Shown: positions 1 to 6,192, counted from the first letter of the stretch. The stretch is 7,088 nt of DNA from CAZPLZ01 sp964587525 (GCA_964587525.1 CAZPLZ010000170.1:1-7088), one strand, 5' to 3'. The notes: generated from the sequence alone by a model not told the origin. Numbers and translations: made by a program.

Positions 1-1
1 G

Positions 2-1156
2 ATCGTGGACGTGCCTGTGAAGTCTCTCGTCAGGGATGTGCCGTTGTCTCCGCTTCCACGTCCAAAGCGCTTCGGATTGACCCGTCGCTCCCGTGCCCGA
101 GTGCCGGCGCCGATACCGGAACTTGGGGATCCCGCCCGGGCGCTGCGACGTCTCCTCTCATGGCCTTCGCTGGGATCTAAGCGCCCGGTGTGGCAGCAGT
201 ACGACCATATGGTCAGGACGAACACCGTACTCCTGCCGGGCTCGGATGCCGCGGTCCTGCGGTTGAAGGGAACCTCCAAGTTGATCGCGTTCTCGGTGGA
301 TGGCCCCGGACGTCTCTGCGCCGCCGATCCACGCCGGGGAGGGCAATTGGCCATCGCGGAAGCGGCGCGCAACGTAGCCTGCGCTGGTGCTCGCCCGGTG
401 GCCTTCACCAACGGCCTCAATTTTCCTGATCCCGACCGGCGTGGGAACCTCTGGCAGTTCGCCGAGGTGGTTCGTGGCATCGCCCTAGGGGCCCGTAAGC
501 TGAGGGTCCCGGTGGTATCCGGCAATGTGAGTTTCTACAATGAACGAAAGGGACAGGGCATTGATCCAACGCCGATCGTGGGAATGCTGGGTGTGCTTGA
601 CGGCTGGCGGCCGGTGTCGCAATGGTTCAGGCGGGAAGGTGACCTGGTCGTCTGGTTAGGTCCCACGCGCGGCACGCTTTCAGCAAGCGCGTACCAGGTG
701 GTCATGACGCGTGAGAGCAGTGGCGCTCCTAAGCCAGTCTCATGGCGGGTGGAGCTGGGCGTGCAGCGCTGCCTGATCAAAGCCGCAGCGGAGGGGCTGC
801 TCAGCTCCGCCCATGACTGTGCGGATGGCGGATTTCTGGTCGCACTCGCAGAGTGTTGCGTCTCCTCCGCTGATGTGGGTGAGCAGGTGAAGGGCTGTGA
901 AGTCGGTCTCAACGGTTTTGCCGGAGATATTAAGGAAATTTTCTTTGGTGAAGCGCCGTCGCGGGTGCTGGTGAGTCTGCCCGAAGCTTCGCTCGGCGCC
1001 TTCGGCCGGCTGGCCGGGACGCTTCCGTGGCGGGTTATCGGACGGGTGGTGCCTGAGGTCTTAACGGTGCAGGTGGGAGGGAAGGAGCGCCTCCGGCTGG
1101 CTGTGCCGCAGTTGGCAGAGGCTCGCGAACGGCCACTGGCGTCACTTTTTAGGTGA
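2..1156 (+). CDS. purL: Phosphoribosylformylglycinamidine synthase subunit PurL, C-terminal half (5' end outside window)
   Basis: This is the ATP-dependent synthetase subunit that converts FGAR and ammonia (delivered by PurQ) to FGAM, step four of purine synthesis in the cytoplasm. The frame is open through the left edge and 384 residues are visible, about half of the roughly 740-residue small-type PurL. Counting from the GTG at 5, recognisable family blocks are QYDHMVRTNTV (65-75), PGSDAAV (78-84), GGQLAIAEAARNVACAGA (112-129), TNGLNF (135-140), VVSGNVSFYNE (170-180), PTPIVGMLGV (189-198) and SAHDCADGG (268-276). These belong to the second half of the protein, with its AIRS-type ATP-grasp-like fold. 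Divergent spots include LSASAY where LGGSEY is usual, and FGEAPSR where FSE.QSR is usual. The stop TGA is shared with a putative purF promoter. It lies 14 bases before purF, the common purL-purF order. Identity is secure; the true start is not visible. Confidence 0.96.
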   Translation: MVDVPVKSLVRDVPLSPLPRPKRFGLTRRSRARVPAPIPELGDPARALRRLLSWPSLGSKRPVWQQYDHMVRTNTVLLPGSDAAVLRLKGTSKLIAFSVDGPGRLCAADPRRGGQLAIAEAARNVACAGARPVAFTNGLNFPDPDRRGNLWQFAEVVRGIALGARKLRVPVVSGNVSFYNERKGQGIDPTPIVGMLGVLDGWRPVSQWFRREGDLVVWLGPTRGTLSASAYQVVMTRESSGAPKPVSWRVELGVQRCLIKAAAEGLLSSAHDCADGGFLVALAECCVSSADVGEQVKGCEVGLNGFAGDIKEIFFGEAPSRVLVSLPEASLGAFGRLAGTLPWRVIGRVVPEVLTVQVGGKERLRLAVPQLAEARERPLASLFR

Positions 1157-1162
1157 TATAAT
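1154..1162 (+). promoter_or_regulatory. Extended -10 promoter element ahead of purF
   Basis: The bases TGATATAAT match the extended -10 consensus TGNTATAAT at every defined position. They start on the purL stop codon. No good -35 lies 17 bases upstream (1134-1139 reads CACTGG), which is typical of extended -10 promoters. The predicted transcription start falls near 1169, about two bases before the purF ATG at 1171. This is sequence resemblance only; an AT-rich motif in a GC-rich region is more notable than usual but not proof. Confidence 0.4.
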
Positions 1163-1170
1163 AACACTAC

Positions 1171-2607
1171 ATGTTGATTGATCTCACAGCCGACAGGCCC
1201 AAAGAAGAGTGCGGCGTCTGCGGGGTGTTCGGAAACTCTGAAGCCTCCAATCTGGTGTATCTCGGCCTTTACGCGCTGCAGCACCGCGGGCAGGAGGCGG
1301 CGGGGATCGTGGCCTCGGATGCCGGTCAGGTGTCCAGCCATAAGGCCCAGGGGCTGGTGGCGGATGTTTTTAAGAAGGATATCCTGGAGTCCCTCCCGGG
1401 CAGTCTGGCCATCGGTCACGTGCGGTACTCGACCACCGGTGCCAGCTCCCTGTGTAACGCGCAGCCGTTCACCGGCAGGCGTGCCGAGGGGGGCTGGATC
1501 GCGGTTGGCCATAACGGCAATCTGGTCAACGCCAGCGCGCTTCGCTCATCTCTAGAGGGGCAGGGGGTTTCGTTCGAGAGCTCATCCGACAGTGAGATTA
1601 TCATGCACTTAATCCGGATCTCTAACGCTCCGACGCTTGCCGATCAGGTGGTTGAGGGACTGAAACCGCTGAAGGGTGCGTTCTCGCTGGTCGCCATGAG
1701 CGAGAAAGCCCTGGTGGCGGCCCGCGACCCGTACGGATTCCGGCCGCTGTGCCTGGGCCGCCTGAAGGGGAATGGCTATGCGGTTGCTTCCGAAAGCTGC
1801 GCGTTTGATTTGATCGATGCCGAATATTTACGGGACATCGAGCCAGGCGAAGTGCTGGTGATCGATTCCTCGGGCCTGCGCTCGTTGCGCCCTCTGAAAT
1901 CCGAGCGGACCGCCATGTGCATCTTTGAATTCATCTACTTCTCCCGCCCCGATTCCATCATCTTTAACATGCCGGTGCAGGTCGTCCGTAAGGAGCTGGG
2001 TCGTCAGCTCGCGTGGGAAGCGCCTGCCCCGGGCGAGGTCGTGGTGCCGGTGCCTGACTCCGGTAACGTCGCGGCGCTTGGCTATGCGGAGTTTTCGCGG
2101 ATACCGTATGAGTTGGGCCTGACCCGGAACCATTACGTGGGACGCACCTTCATCGAGCCGACCCAGCCCATCCGAGACTTTGGTACCAAGGTGAAGTTGA
2201 ATCCGGTCAAGTCCGCGATTGCTGGCAAGCGCGTGGTGCTGGTGGATGACTCCATCGTGCGCGGCACCACGCTCAAGAAGATCACAAAAATGCTGCGTGA
2301 GTCTGGGGCGAAAGAGATCCATGTGCGCATTTCCTCGCCCCCGCACCGGTCCGCATGCTACTACGGGATCGATTTTCCAACCAGAGATGAGCTGATCGCC
2401 GCCACGCACACCAAAGAGGAGGTGCGACGATATTTAAAGGTGGACAGCCTGGAATATATCTCCCTGGAAGGGTTGCTCAAAGCCGTACACAATGTCAACG
2501 CAGGATTCTGCCTGGCGTGCTTTGACGGACGCTACCCGGTGTCCTTCGATCAGACCCCGACTAAAGACGCCCTCGAAATGAAAGTGGAAGCTGTCCAAGG
2601 CCATTAG
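1171..2607 (+). CDS. purF: Amidophosphoribosyltransferase (glutamine PRPP amidotransferase)
   Basis: PurF catalyses the committed step of purine synthesis, PRPP plus glutamine to phosphoribosylamine. The 478-residue protein is full length. A 13-residue propeptide precedes Cys14 in EECGVCGVFG, the expected N-terminal nucleophile after processing. The class II glutaminase domain follows with HRGQEAAG (38-45), GHVRYST (82-88) and HNGN (114-117). The phosphoribosyltransferase domain carries the PRPP loop VVLVDDSIVRGTT (355-367). Cys250, Cys396, Cys447 and Cys450 (the last two in GFCLACFDG) sit where the Bacillus subtilis enzyme binds its [4Fe-4S] cluster, so this is the iron-sulfur, propeptide-processed type rather than the E. 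coli type. ATG at 1171 is chosen because it gives a normal propeptide. A Shine-Dalgarno-like AGGTGA (1151-1156) is 14 bases away, rather far. The stop abuts the tatA start with no spacer. Confidence 0.98.
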   Translation: MLIDLTADRPKEECGVCGVFGNSEASNLVYLGLYALQHRGQEAAGIVASDAGQVSSHKAQGLVADVFKKDILESLPGSLAIGHVRYSTTGASSLCNAQPFTGRRAEGGWIAVGHNGNLVNASALRSSLEGQGVSFESSSDSEIIMHLIRISNAPTLADQVVEGLKPLKGAFSLVAMSEKALVAARDPYGFRPLCLGRLKGNGYAVASESCAFDLIDAEYLRDIEPGEVLVIDSSGLRSLRPLKSERTAMCIFEFIYFSRPDSIIFNMPVQVVRKELGRQLAWEAPAPGEVVVPVPDSGNVAALGYAEFSRIPYELGLTRNHYVGRTFIEPTQPIRDFGTKVKLNPVKSAIAGKRVVLVDDSIVRGTTLKKITKMLRESGAKEIHVRISSPPHRSACYYGIDFPTRDELIAATHTKEEVRRYLKVDSLEYISLEGLLKAVHNVNAGFCLACFDGRYPVSFDQTPTKDALEMKVEAVQGH

Positions 2608-2796
2608 ATGTTTGGCAACGTTGGCTTCCCCGAGCTGTTTATCATCCTGGCCATCGCCCTGCTGCTCTTTGGGGCAGGGAAGCTGCCCGAGGTGGGGCGT
2701 GGGGTGGGGAAGGCCTTCCGGGAGTTCAAGAACGCGGTGATGGGCTCCGAGGACACCGAACCTGGTTCCCGCCGGGGCTCCAAGAAACCCCGGTAA
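2608..2796 (+). CDS. tatA: Twin-arginine translocase subunit TatA
   Basis: TatA forms the protein-conducting assembly of the Tat pathway, which exports folded, often cofactor-bearing proteins across the inner membrane. The 62 residues show the family plan: a short periplasmic start, one transmembrane helix at about residues 7-21 (PELFIILAIALLLF), the hinge FGAGKLPE (21-28), an amphipathic helix GRGVGKAFREFKNAV (30-44) and a charged tail rich in Arg and Lys. A polar residue in the helix (Glu9) occupies the usual conserved polar position. The ATG follows the purF TAG directly; CAAGG (2596-2600) inside purF is a modest ribosome binding site at seven bases, so translation is probably coupled to purF. 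No separate tatB is present in this window; many bacteria use a single TatA-like protein with TatC. Naming it tatA rather than tatB or tatE rests on the hinge motif and small size. Confidence 0.95.
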   Translation: MFGNVGFPELFIILAIALLLFGAGKLPEVGRGVGKAFREFKNAVMGSEDTEPGSRRGSKKPR

Positions 2797-2842
2797 TCTT
2801 AAGCCGCGCCCCCGGGCACGAGGACTCGCGCCATCCGCGCGC

Positions 2843-3523
2843 ATGACCTTTGTGGGGCATCTGACAGAACTCCGGCGCAGGATCCTCATCTGCCTTGGGG
2901 TCTGGCTTGCCGGATGCGCGGTGTGCTGGCCGTACGCCACCCCGGCCTTGGAATGGCTCCTTCAGCCGCTGGGGCGGCCGGCGATCTTTCTGGGTCCGGC
3001 CGAGGGTTTTCTGGTGACCTTCAAGGTAGCCCTGGGCGGTGGCGCAGCGCTGGCATCACCTGTCATCCTCTGGCAGGTGCTGGCGTTCTGCCTGCCGGCC
3101 CTGAAGAGGTGGGAGCGGCGGGCCGTCGGGCTGTTGCTCATGTCGGGAACGCTCGCGTTCGCGTCCGGGGCTTGGTTCGGCTGGCGGGTGATCCTGCCCG
3201 TCATAATGAGGTTTTTCATGAGCTACAACTCGGAGTTGTTGCAGGCGCAGGTGACCGCAAACAGCTATCTCAGTTTTGTTCTGTTTCTGCTCCTTGGCGC
3301 CGGCCTGGCATTCGAGTTTCCCATCGTCACCGCCGGGCTGTCATGGGCCCGATTGGTCACGGCGCGGGCCCTGCTCCGTCACTGGCGGCCGGCCATCCTA
3401 GGTTGTTTCGTGGGTGGCGCGATCCTGACACCCGCTGACGCGTTTAGCATGCTGCTCGTGGCCCCGATCCTGGTCGTCCTGTATTTCGCTGGGGTGGGGA
3501 CCGCGGCGCTTACTGGAAAGTGA
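2843..3523 (+). CDS. tatC: Twin-arginine translocase receptor subunit TatC
   Basis: TatC is the six-helix inner-membrane protein that recognises twin-arginine signal peptides and recruits TatA. The N-terminal cytoplasmic signature HLTELRRR (6-13) includes the conserved Glu9 and Arg11. Other family marks are PAEGFLVTFKV (52-62), FCLPALKRWERR (82-93), the Tyr/Trp-rich loop ending in LPVIMRFFMSY (118-128), GLAFEFPIV (154-162) with the conserved intramembrane Glu158, and ILTPADAFSM (194-203). Hydrophobic segments fit six transmembrane helices. At 226 residues it is shorter than the usual 240-260, mainly at the C-terminus, and the common LYE near the end is LYF (213-215). No valid start codon lies in frame in the bases just upstream, so ATG 2843 is kept; the nearest Shine-Dalgarno-like GAGGA (2820-2824) is 18 bases away, unusually far. 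It lies 46 bases after tatA and four before galU. Confidence 0.95.
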   Translation: MTFVGHLTELRRRILICLGVWLAGCAVCWPYATPALEWLLQPLGRPAIFLGPAEGFLVTFKVALGGGAALASPVILWQVLAFCLPALKRWERRAVGLLLMSGTLAFASGAWFGWRVILPVIMRFFMSYNSELLQAQVTANSYLSFVLFLLLGAGLAFEFPIVTAGLSWARLVTARALLRHWRPAILGCFVGGAILTPADAFSMLLVAPILVVLYFAGVGTAALTGK

Positions 3524-3527
3524 CGAG

Positions 3528-4391
3528 ATGAATTGGGAATTGCGCAAGGTGGTCATTCCTGCCGCTGGGTTGGGCACCCGGTTTCTGCCGGCCACCAAGG
3601 CTCAGCCCAAAGAGATGCTGCCCGTTTTCGACAAACCGGCTATCCAGTATGTGGTGGAGGAGGCGGTCGCGTCGGGGGTGCGCGAGGTCATTATGATCAC
3701 TCGCAGAAACAAGCAGGCGATTGAAAATCATTTTGACAAATCCCTGGAGCTGGAGCAGTTTCTGCGTACGCACGGCCTTACGGCGCAACTCAGGCAGGTC
3801 GAGGATATCAGTAAGCTGGCCAACCTGAGGTGCGTCCGCCAGAGAGAGCCGCTGGGGCTCGGGCATGCCGTGCTCTGCGCCAAGCCGCTTGTGGGTGAGG
3901 AACCGTTCGCCGTGCAGCTTCCCGATGACCTGATTGATTCCCGTGTACCCGTTGTCCGTCAGCTCTGGGACGTGCACCGGCGGTACGGCGGGTCAGTTAT
4001 CGCGGTCATGGAGGTGCCCCGCAGTCAGGTGTCTGCGTACGGTATTGTGGCGGGAACGTGGATCAGCTCATGCGTGATGCGAGTGCAAGAGATGATAGAA
4101 AAACCCTCTCCGGCAAAGTCCCCTTCCCGGTATGGCATCGTGGGGCGGTACCTGCTCTCCCCTCGGATATTTAGTTTGCTGTCACGCACCCGCAGGGGCG
4201 CAAAGGGCGAGATTCAGCTCACCGACGCGCTTCGGATGCTTGCAAGGGAGGAAAAGGTCTTCGCCTTAAAGTTCAAGGGGATCCGTTATGACGTGGGGAC
4301 CAAGCTGGGCTACATGGAAGCCTCATTGGCCTACGCGCTGAAAGACCGCGCGGTGGGGCGTAAGCTCAGGAGGTTGTTGAAGCGTCCTTGA
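3528..4391 (+). CDS. galU: UTP-glucose-1-phosphate uridylyltransferase
   Basis: GalU makes UDP-glucose from UTP and glucose-1-phosphate, feeding exopolysaccharide, lipopolysaccharide and glycolipid synthesis in the cytoplasm. The 287-residue length is normal for bacterial GalU. The nucleotidyltransferase signature begins at VVIPAAGLGTRFLPATKAQP (8-27) and continues with KEMLPV (28-33). It is followed by EPLGLGHAV (107-115), LPDD (131-134), EKP (191-193), YGIVGRYLL (202-210), KGEIQLTDAL (226-235) and RYDVGTKLGYMEA (253-265), all expected of the GalU subgroup. ATG 3528 is preceded by GGAAAG (3515-3520) at a good distance of seven bases, overlapping the tatC end. The last 26 bases overlap the 3' end of the convergent PilZ gene. 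Other sugar-nucleotide transferases of this superfamily, such as RfbA or GlmU, lack this set of motifs. Confidence 0.97.
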   Translation: MNWELRKVVIPAAGLGTRFLPATKAQPKEMLPVFDKPAIQYVVEEAVASGVREVIMITRRNKQAIENHFDKSLELEQFLRTHGLTAQLRQVEDISKLANLRCVRQREPLGLGHAVLCAKPLVGEEPFAVQLPDDLIDSRVPVVRQLWDVHRRYGGSVIAVMEVPRSQVSAYGIVAGTWISSCVMRVQEMIEKPSPAKSPSRYGIVGRYLLSPRIFSLLSRTRRGAKGEIQLTDALRMLAREEKVFALKFKGIRYDVGTKLGYMEASLAYALKDRAVGRKLRRLLKRP

Positions 4392-4755
4392 AAATATTCG
4401 TTAGGAGTTCGCGATCGGTGTCTGTGATCTTTCTGATTCTCAATCCGGCTGCGAAGCGGCCGAAGAAATTCATGGCGTTCCGGCGCGTCCATGCCACCTC
4501 CGCCTGAACCTGGATCGGATGCCCGTCGGTCGGGGCGCTCAGGGTGATTTCGAGCTGGGTTCCTGCCGTTAGATCCGTCTCGCTATTGATGAGGATGCCT
4601 TCCTGGCTGAAGTTGATCGTCTTGGCTGAAAATTCGGTTCCCACCGGTGCCTGGTAACTGGAGTGTGCGGAGGCTCGCGTCCCCATGATTTTGCACTTCA
4701 CCTCCACGACCGTGGTGGTTCGGAGGGCCTTGCGTTTCTCTTCGTGACGTTCCAT
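4366..4755 (-). CDS. PilZ-domain protein, probable c-di-GMP effector
   Basis: This 129-residue protein is essentially one PilZ domain. The two halves of the cyclic di-GMP binding signature are both present: RKALR (8-12), an RxxxR motif in the flexible N-terminal arm, and NFSQEG (48-53), the [D/N]xSxxG motif. A beta-barrel pattern follows, with AEVAWTRR (85-92), FGRFAAGLRI (98-107) and a C-terminal helix around residues 112-123. Intact ligand motifs suggest that it binds c-di-GMP. No other domain, signal peptide or membrane helix is seen, so the output is unknown; free PilZ proteins commonly adjust motility, pili or polysaccharide synthesis through protein contacts. ATG at 4755 has AGGA eight bases upstream (4764-4767, minus strand). 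It overlaps the galU 3' end by 26 bases tail to tail. That neighbour makes a polysaccharide precursor, but a functional link is inference. Confidence 0.9.
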   Translation of the reverse strand: MERHEEKRKALRTTTVVEVKCKIMGTRASAHSSYQAPVGTEFSAKTINFSQEGILINSETDLTAGTQLEITLSAPTDGHPIQVQAEVAWTRRNAMNFFGRFAAGLRIRKITDTDRELLTNIFKDASTTS

Positions 4756-4876
4756 CAGTTTCGTCCTGGGTATATAACCATAAGTTACACCCTAGATCAA
4801 CCCACTTCTCCTTGTAGGAAATTTCCCCTCCCCCCTTGAGAATAGCACAGTATGTTTGTGGGGGGGTAGTTGTCAA
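4756..4876. other. Divergent intergenic spacer between the PilZ gene and cinA
   Basis: This 121-base spacer must hold the promoters of both outward-reading genes. It is richer in A and T than its surroundings around 4771-4850 and contains a C6 run (4830-4835) and a G7 run (4860-4866) that could pair across 24 bases. On the plus strand, TATGTT (4851-4856) resembles a -10 box but has no acceptable -35 partner. No known operator was recognised. Confidence 0.6.
4771..4800 (-). promoter_or_regulatory. Possible sigma70-type promoter for the PilZ gene
   Basis: Read on the minus strand, TTGATC (4795-4800) resembles a -35 box. It is followed after 18 bases by TATATA (4771-4776), a four-of-six match to the -10 consensus. 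The transcription start would be near 4764, too close to the start for a normal leader and overlapping the AGGA ribosome binding site (4764-4767). The placement is therefore awkward and the call is weak. Confidence 0.2.
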
Positions 4877-6121
4877 TTGACTGACCCGTGGAGAGCGATC
4901 ATTATGACCATTGGGTCTGAGCTGACCACGGGGCAGATCGCGGATACCAACGCGCAGTGGGCGGCGGAGAAGCTGACCCGGCTGGGCATTGAGGTTGTGC
5001 TGCACCTGTCGGTGGACGACGAGCCCTCCGCGATCACGGATGCCCTTTCGCTGGCGCGCATGCGGGGCCAGTTGACGTGGATCACCGGTGGACTGGGGCC
5101 GACGCTGGACGATATCACGGTGGAAACGGTGGCGAAGGCGCTAGGCCGTCAGCTCGTTGAGGATCCGGGAACCGTGGAGCGGGTGAGACGTTTGTACGCG
5201 AGCCGGGGCAGAGAGCTTCCGCCCTCTTCCCTGCGCCAGACGCTGGTTCCGGAGGGTGCGGAAGCTTTCGCCAACCCGGTTGGCAGTGCGCCAGGTCTTT
5301 GGATCGAACAGGATGGGATCACGCTTGTCATTCTGCCCGGGGTACCGGCCGAGATGAAGGCGCTTGCGGAGCAGTTTATCCTGCCCAGGCTTTCCGGCCG
5401 TGGCCGGGCGGTCGCCAGCCGCATCTACCGGGTGGCCGGTCAACCCGAATCGGCGGTCAATGAAAGCCTCCGCGATCTCTGGCAGGGCTTGCGGAGGGGC
5501 GAACGGTTCGCACTGCAGGTCGAGGGCGGGGAAGTCCGTCTCCGGGTGTTGGTGACGGGTGAAGAGACCAAGGCCTGTACCCTGAGACTGGAAGAGCTGG
5601 ATCACGAGATCCGGGCTCGGCTGAGTGAGCATCTGTTCGCCGTGGATCAGATGAGCCTGGAGGAGCACGTTGTCGGCCTGCTCAGAAAACGGCAGGACAC
5701 TTTGGCGGTGGCTGAATCAGTGACCGGTGGGCTGATCACCGGGCGGCTTACGGCGGTGCCGGGCGCATCAGAAGTCTTACGCGGTGGCTGGATCGTCTAT
5801 CAGGACTCGACCAAAGCTGGATGGCTCGGCATAAGCCAGGCGCTCATCAACGCGCATGGCCCGGTCAGTTCCAAGGTTGCTCTTGCGATGGCGGAGGCGG
5901 CCCGGACACGGTCAGGCGCCTCGATTGGACTGTCCACGACCGGCTGGGCCGGTCCAGGCGGCGGTACGCCTCAGGACCCCGTGGGGACTGTGTACATCGG
6001 GCTGGCGACAGTCGCGGGGACGATGGGGTCCAGGCACCAGTACCGTGGCATCCGCCAGATCGTGCGGGGGTACGCAGCCACCACGGCGTTGGATCTGCTG
6101 CGCCGCACCCTTGAGTTATGA
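4877..6121 (+). CDS. cinA: CinA family protein (nucleotide-binding domain plus nicotinamide-nucleotide amidase domain)
   Basis: CinA proteins salvage or repair nicotinamide nucleotides: the C-terminal PncC-type domain deamidates NMN and the N-terminal molybdopterin-binding-like (MoCF) domain has ADP-ribose pyrophosphatase activity in characterised members. Counting from 4877 (414 residues), the MoCF part shows TIGSELTTGQIADTN (11-25), GGLGPTLDD (71-79), NPVGSAPG (133-140) and ILPGVPAEM (152-160). A KH-like middle follows to about 260. The amidase part shows AESVTGG (279-285), VPGASEVLRGG (294-304) and STTGWAGPGGGT (353-364). AESVTGG replaces the common AESCTGG, but the Thermus protein has Leu at that site, so activity is not excluded. 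The start is uncertain. TTG 4877 gives a normal N-terminus; TTG 4856 adds seven residues. ATG 4904 has the best ribosome binding site (GGAGAG, 4890-4895) but removes the start of the first beta strand. It is followed 71 bases later by thpR. Confidence 0.93.
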   Translation: MTDPWRAIIMTIGSELTTGQIADTNAQWAAEKLTRLGIEVVLHLSVDDEPSAITDALSLARMRGQLTWITGGLGPTLDDITVETVAKALGRQLVEDPGTVERVRRLYASRGRELPPSSLRQTLVPEGAEAFANPVGSAPGLWIEQDGITLVILPGVPAEMKALAEQFILPRLSGRGRAVASRIYRVAGQPESAVNESLRDLWQGLRRGERFALQVEGGEVRLRVLVTGEETKACTLRLEELDHEIRARLSEHLFAVDQMSLEEHVVGLLRKRQDTLAVAESVTGGLITGRLTAVPGASEVLRGGWIVYQDSTKAGWLGISQALINAHGPVSSKVALAMAEAARTRSGASIGLSTTGWAGPGGGTPQDPVGTVYIGLATVAGTMGSRHQYRGIRQIVRGYAATTALDLLRRTLEL

Positions 6122-6126
6122 CCTCG

Positions 6127-6139
6127 CAGACTCGGTCTG
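6127..6139. repeat. Small perfect inverted repeat after cinA
   Basis: CAGAC and GTCTG flank a three-base TCG loop, giving a five-pair hairpin six bases after the cinA stop. No T-run follows (the next bases are GCAAAGG), so it is not a recognisable intrinsic terminator. It may be chance. Confidence 0.3.
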
Positions 6140-6170
6140 GCAAAGGTAGGTACACCATTGTTTAAACTTT

Positions 6171-6185
6171 GCCACCTTTGGTGGC
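6171..6185. repeat. Perfect inverted repeat just before the thpR start
   Basis: GCCACC and GGTGGC flank a TTT loop, forming a six-pair GC-rich hairpin that ends seven bases before the thpR ATG. The only Shine-Dalgarno-like bases for thpR, GGTGG (6180-6184), lie in the 3' arm, so folding would hide them. An eight-base palindrome GTTTAAAC (6160-6167) precedes it. CAAAGGT (6141-6147) can also pair with ACCTTTG (6174-6180), competing for the same bases. Confidence 0.4.
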
Positions 6186-6192
6186 ACCGGCC

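Noticed and set aside
535..1512. Long minus-strand open frame of 325 codons opposite purL and purF
   Set aside because: It is antisense to two well-conserved enzymes, its translation shows no recognisable domain, and long shadow frames are expected in GC-rich DNA.
1828..2409. Minus-strand open frame of 193 codons opposite purF
   Set aside because: It shadows the PurF phosphoribosyltransferase domain, has no recognisable motif and no convincing ribosome binding site.
2797..2842. Possible terminator or attenuator between tatA and tatC
   Set aside because: Only a CGAG/CTCG repeat with a two-base loop is present and no T-run, so no stable or typical terminator is supported.
2914..3438. Plus-strand 174-codon frame overlapping tatC
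   Set aside because: It is a Gly/Arg/Ala-rich out-of-frame reading of tatC, which itself has all TatC signatures.
4446..4464. GC-rich hairpin (GGCTGC, GAA loop, GCGGCC) near the galU/PilZ junction as a terminator
   Set aside because: It lies inside the PilZ coding region, encodes conserved-looking FGRFAAG residues and has no T-run on either strand.
5141..5668. Minus-strand open frame of 175 codons opposite cinA
   Set aside because: The opposite strand encodes clear CinA motifs; the antisense translation looks like a random Arg/Pro/Gln-rich shadow.
5709..5735. Loss of amidase activity in CinA because AESCTGG reads AESVTGG
   Set aside because: The Thermus thermophilus CinA, as I recall it, has Leu at the same position, so Cys is not required and the change is not evidence of inactivation.
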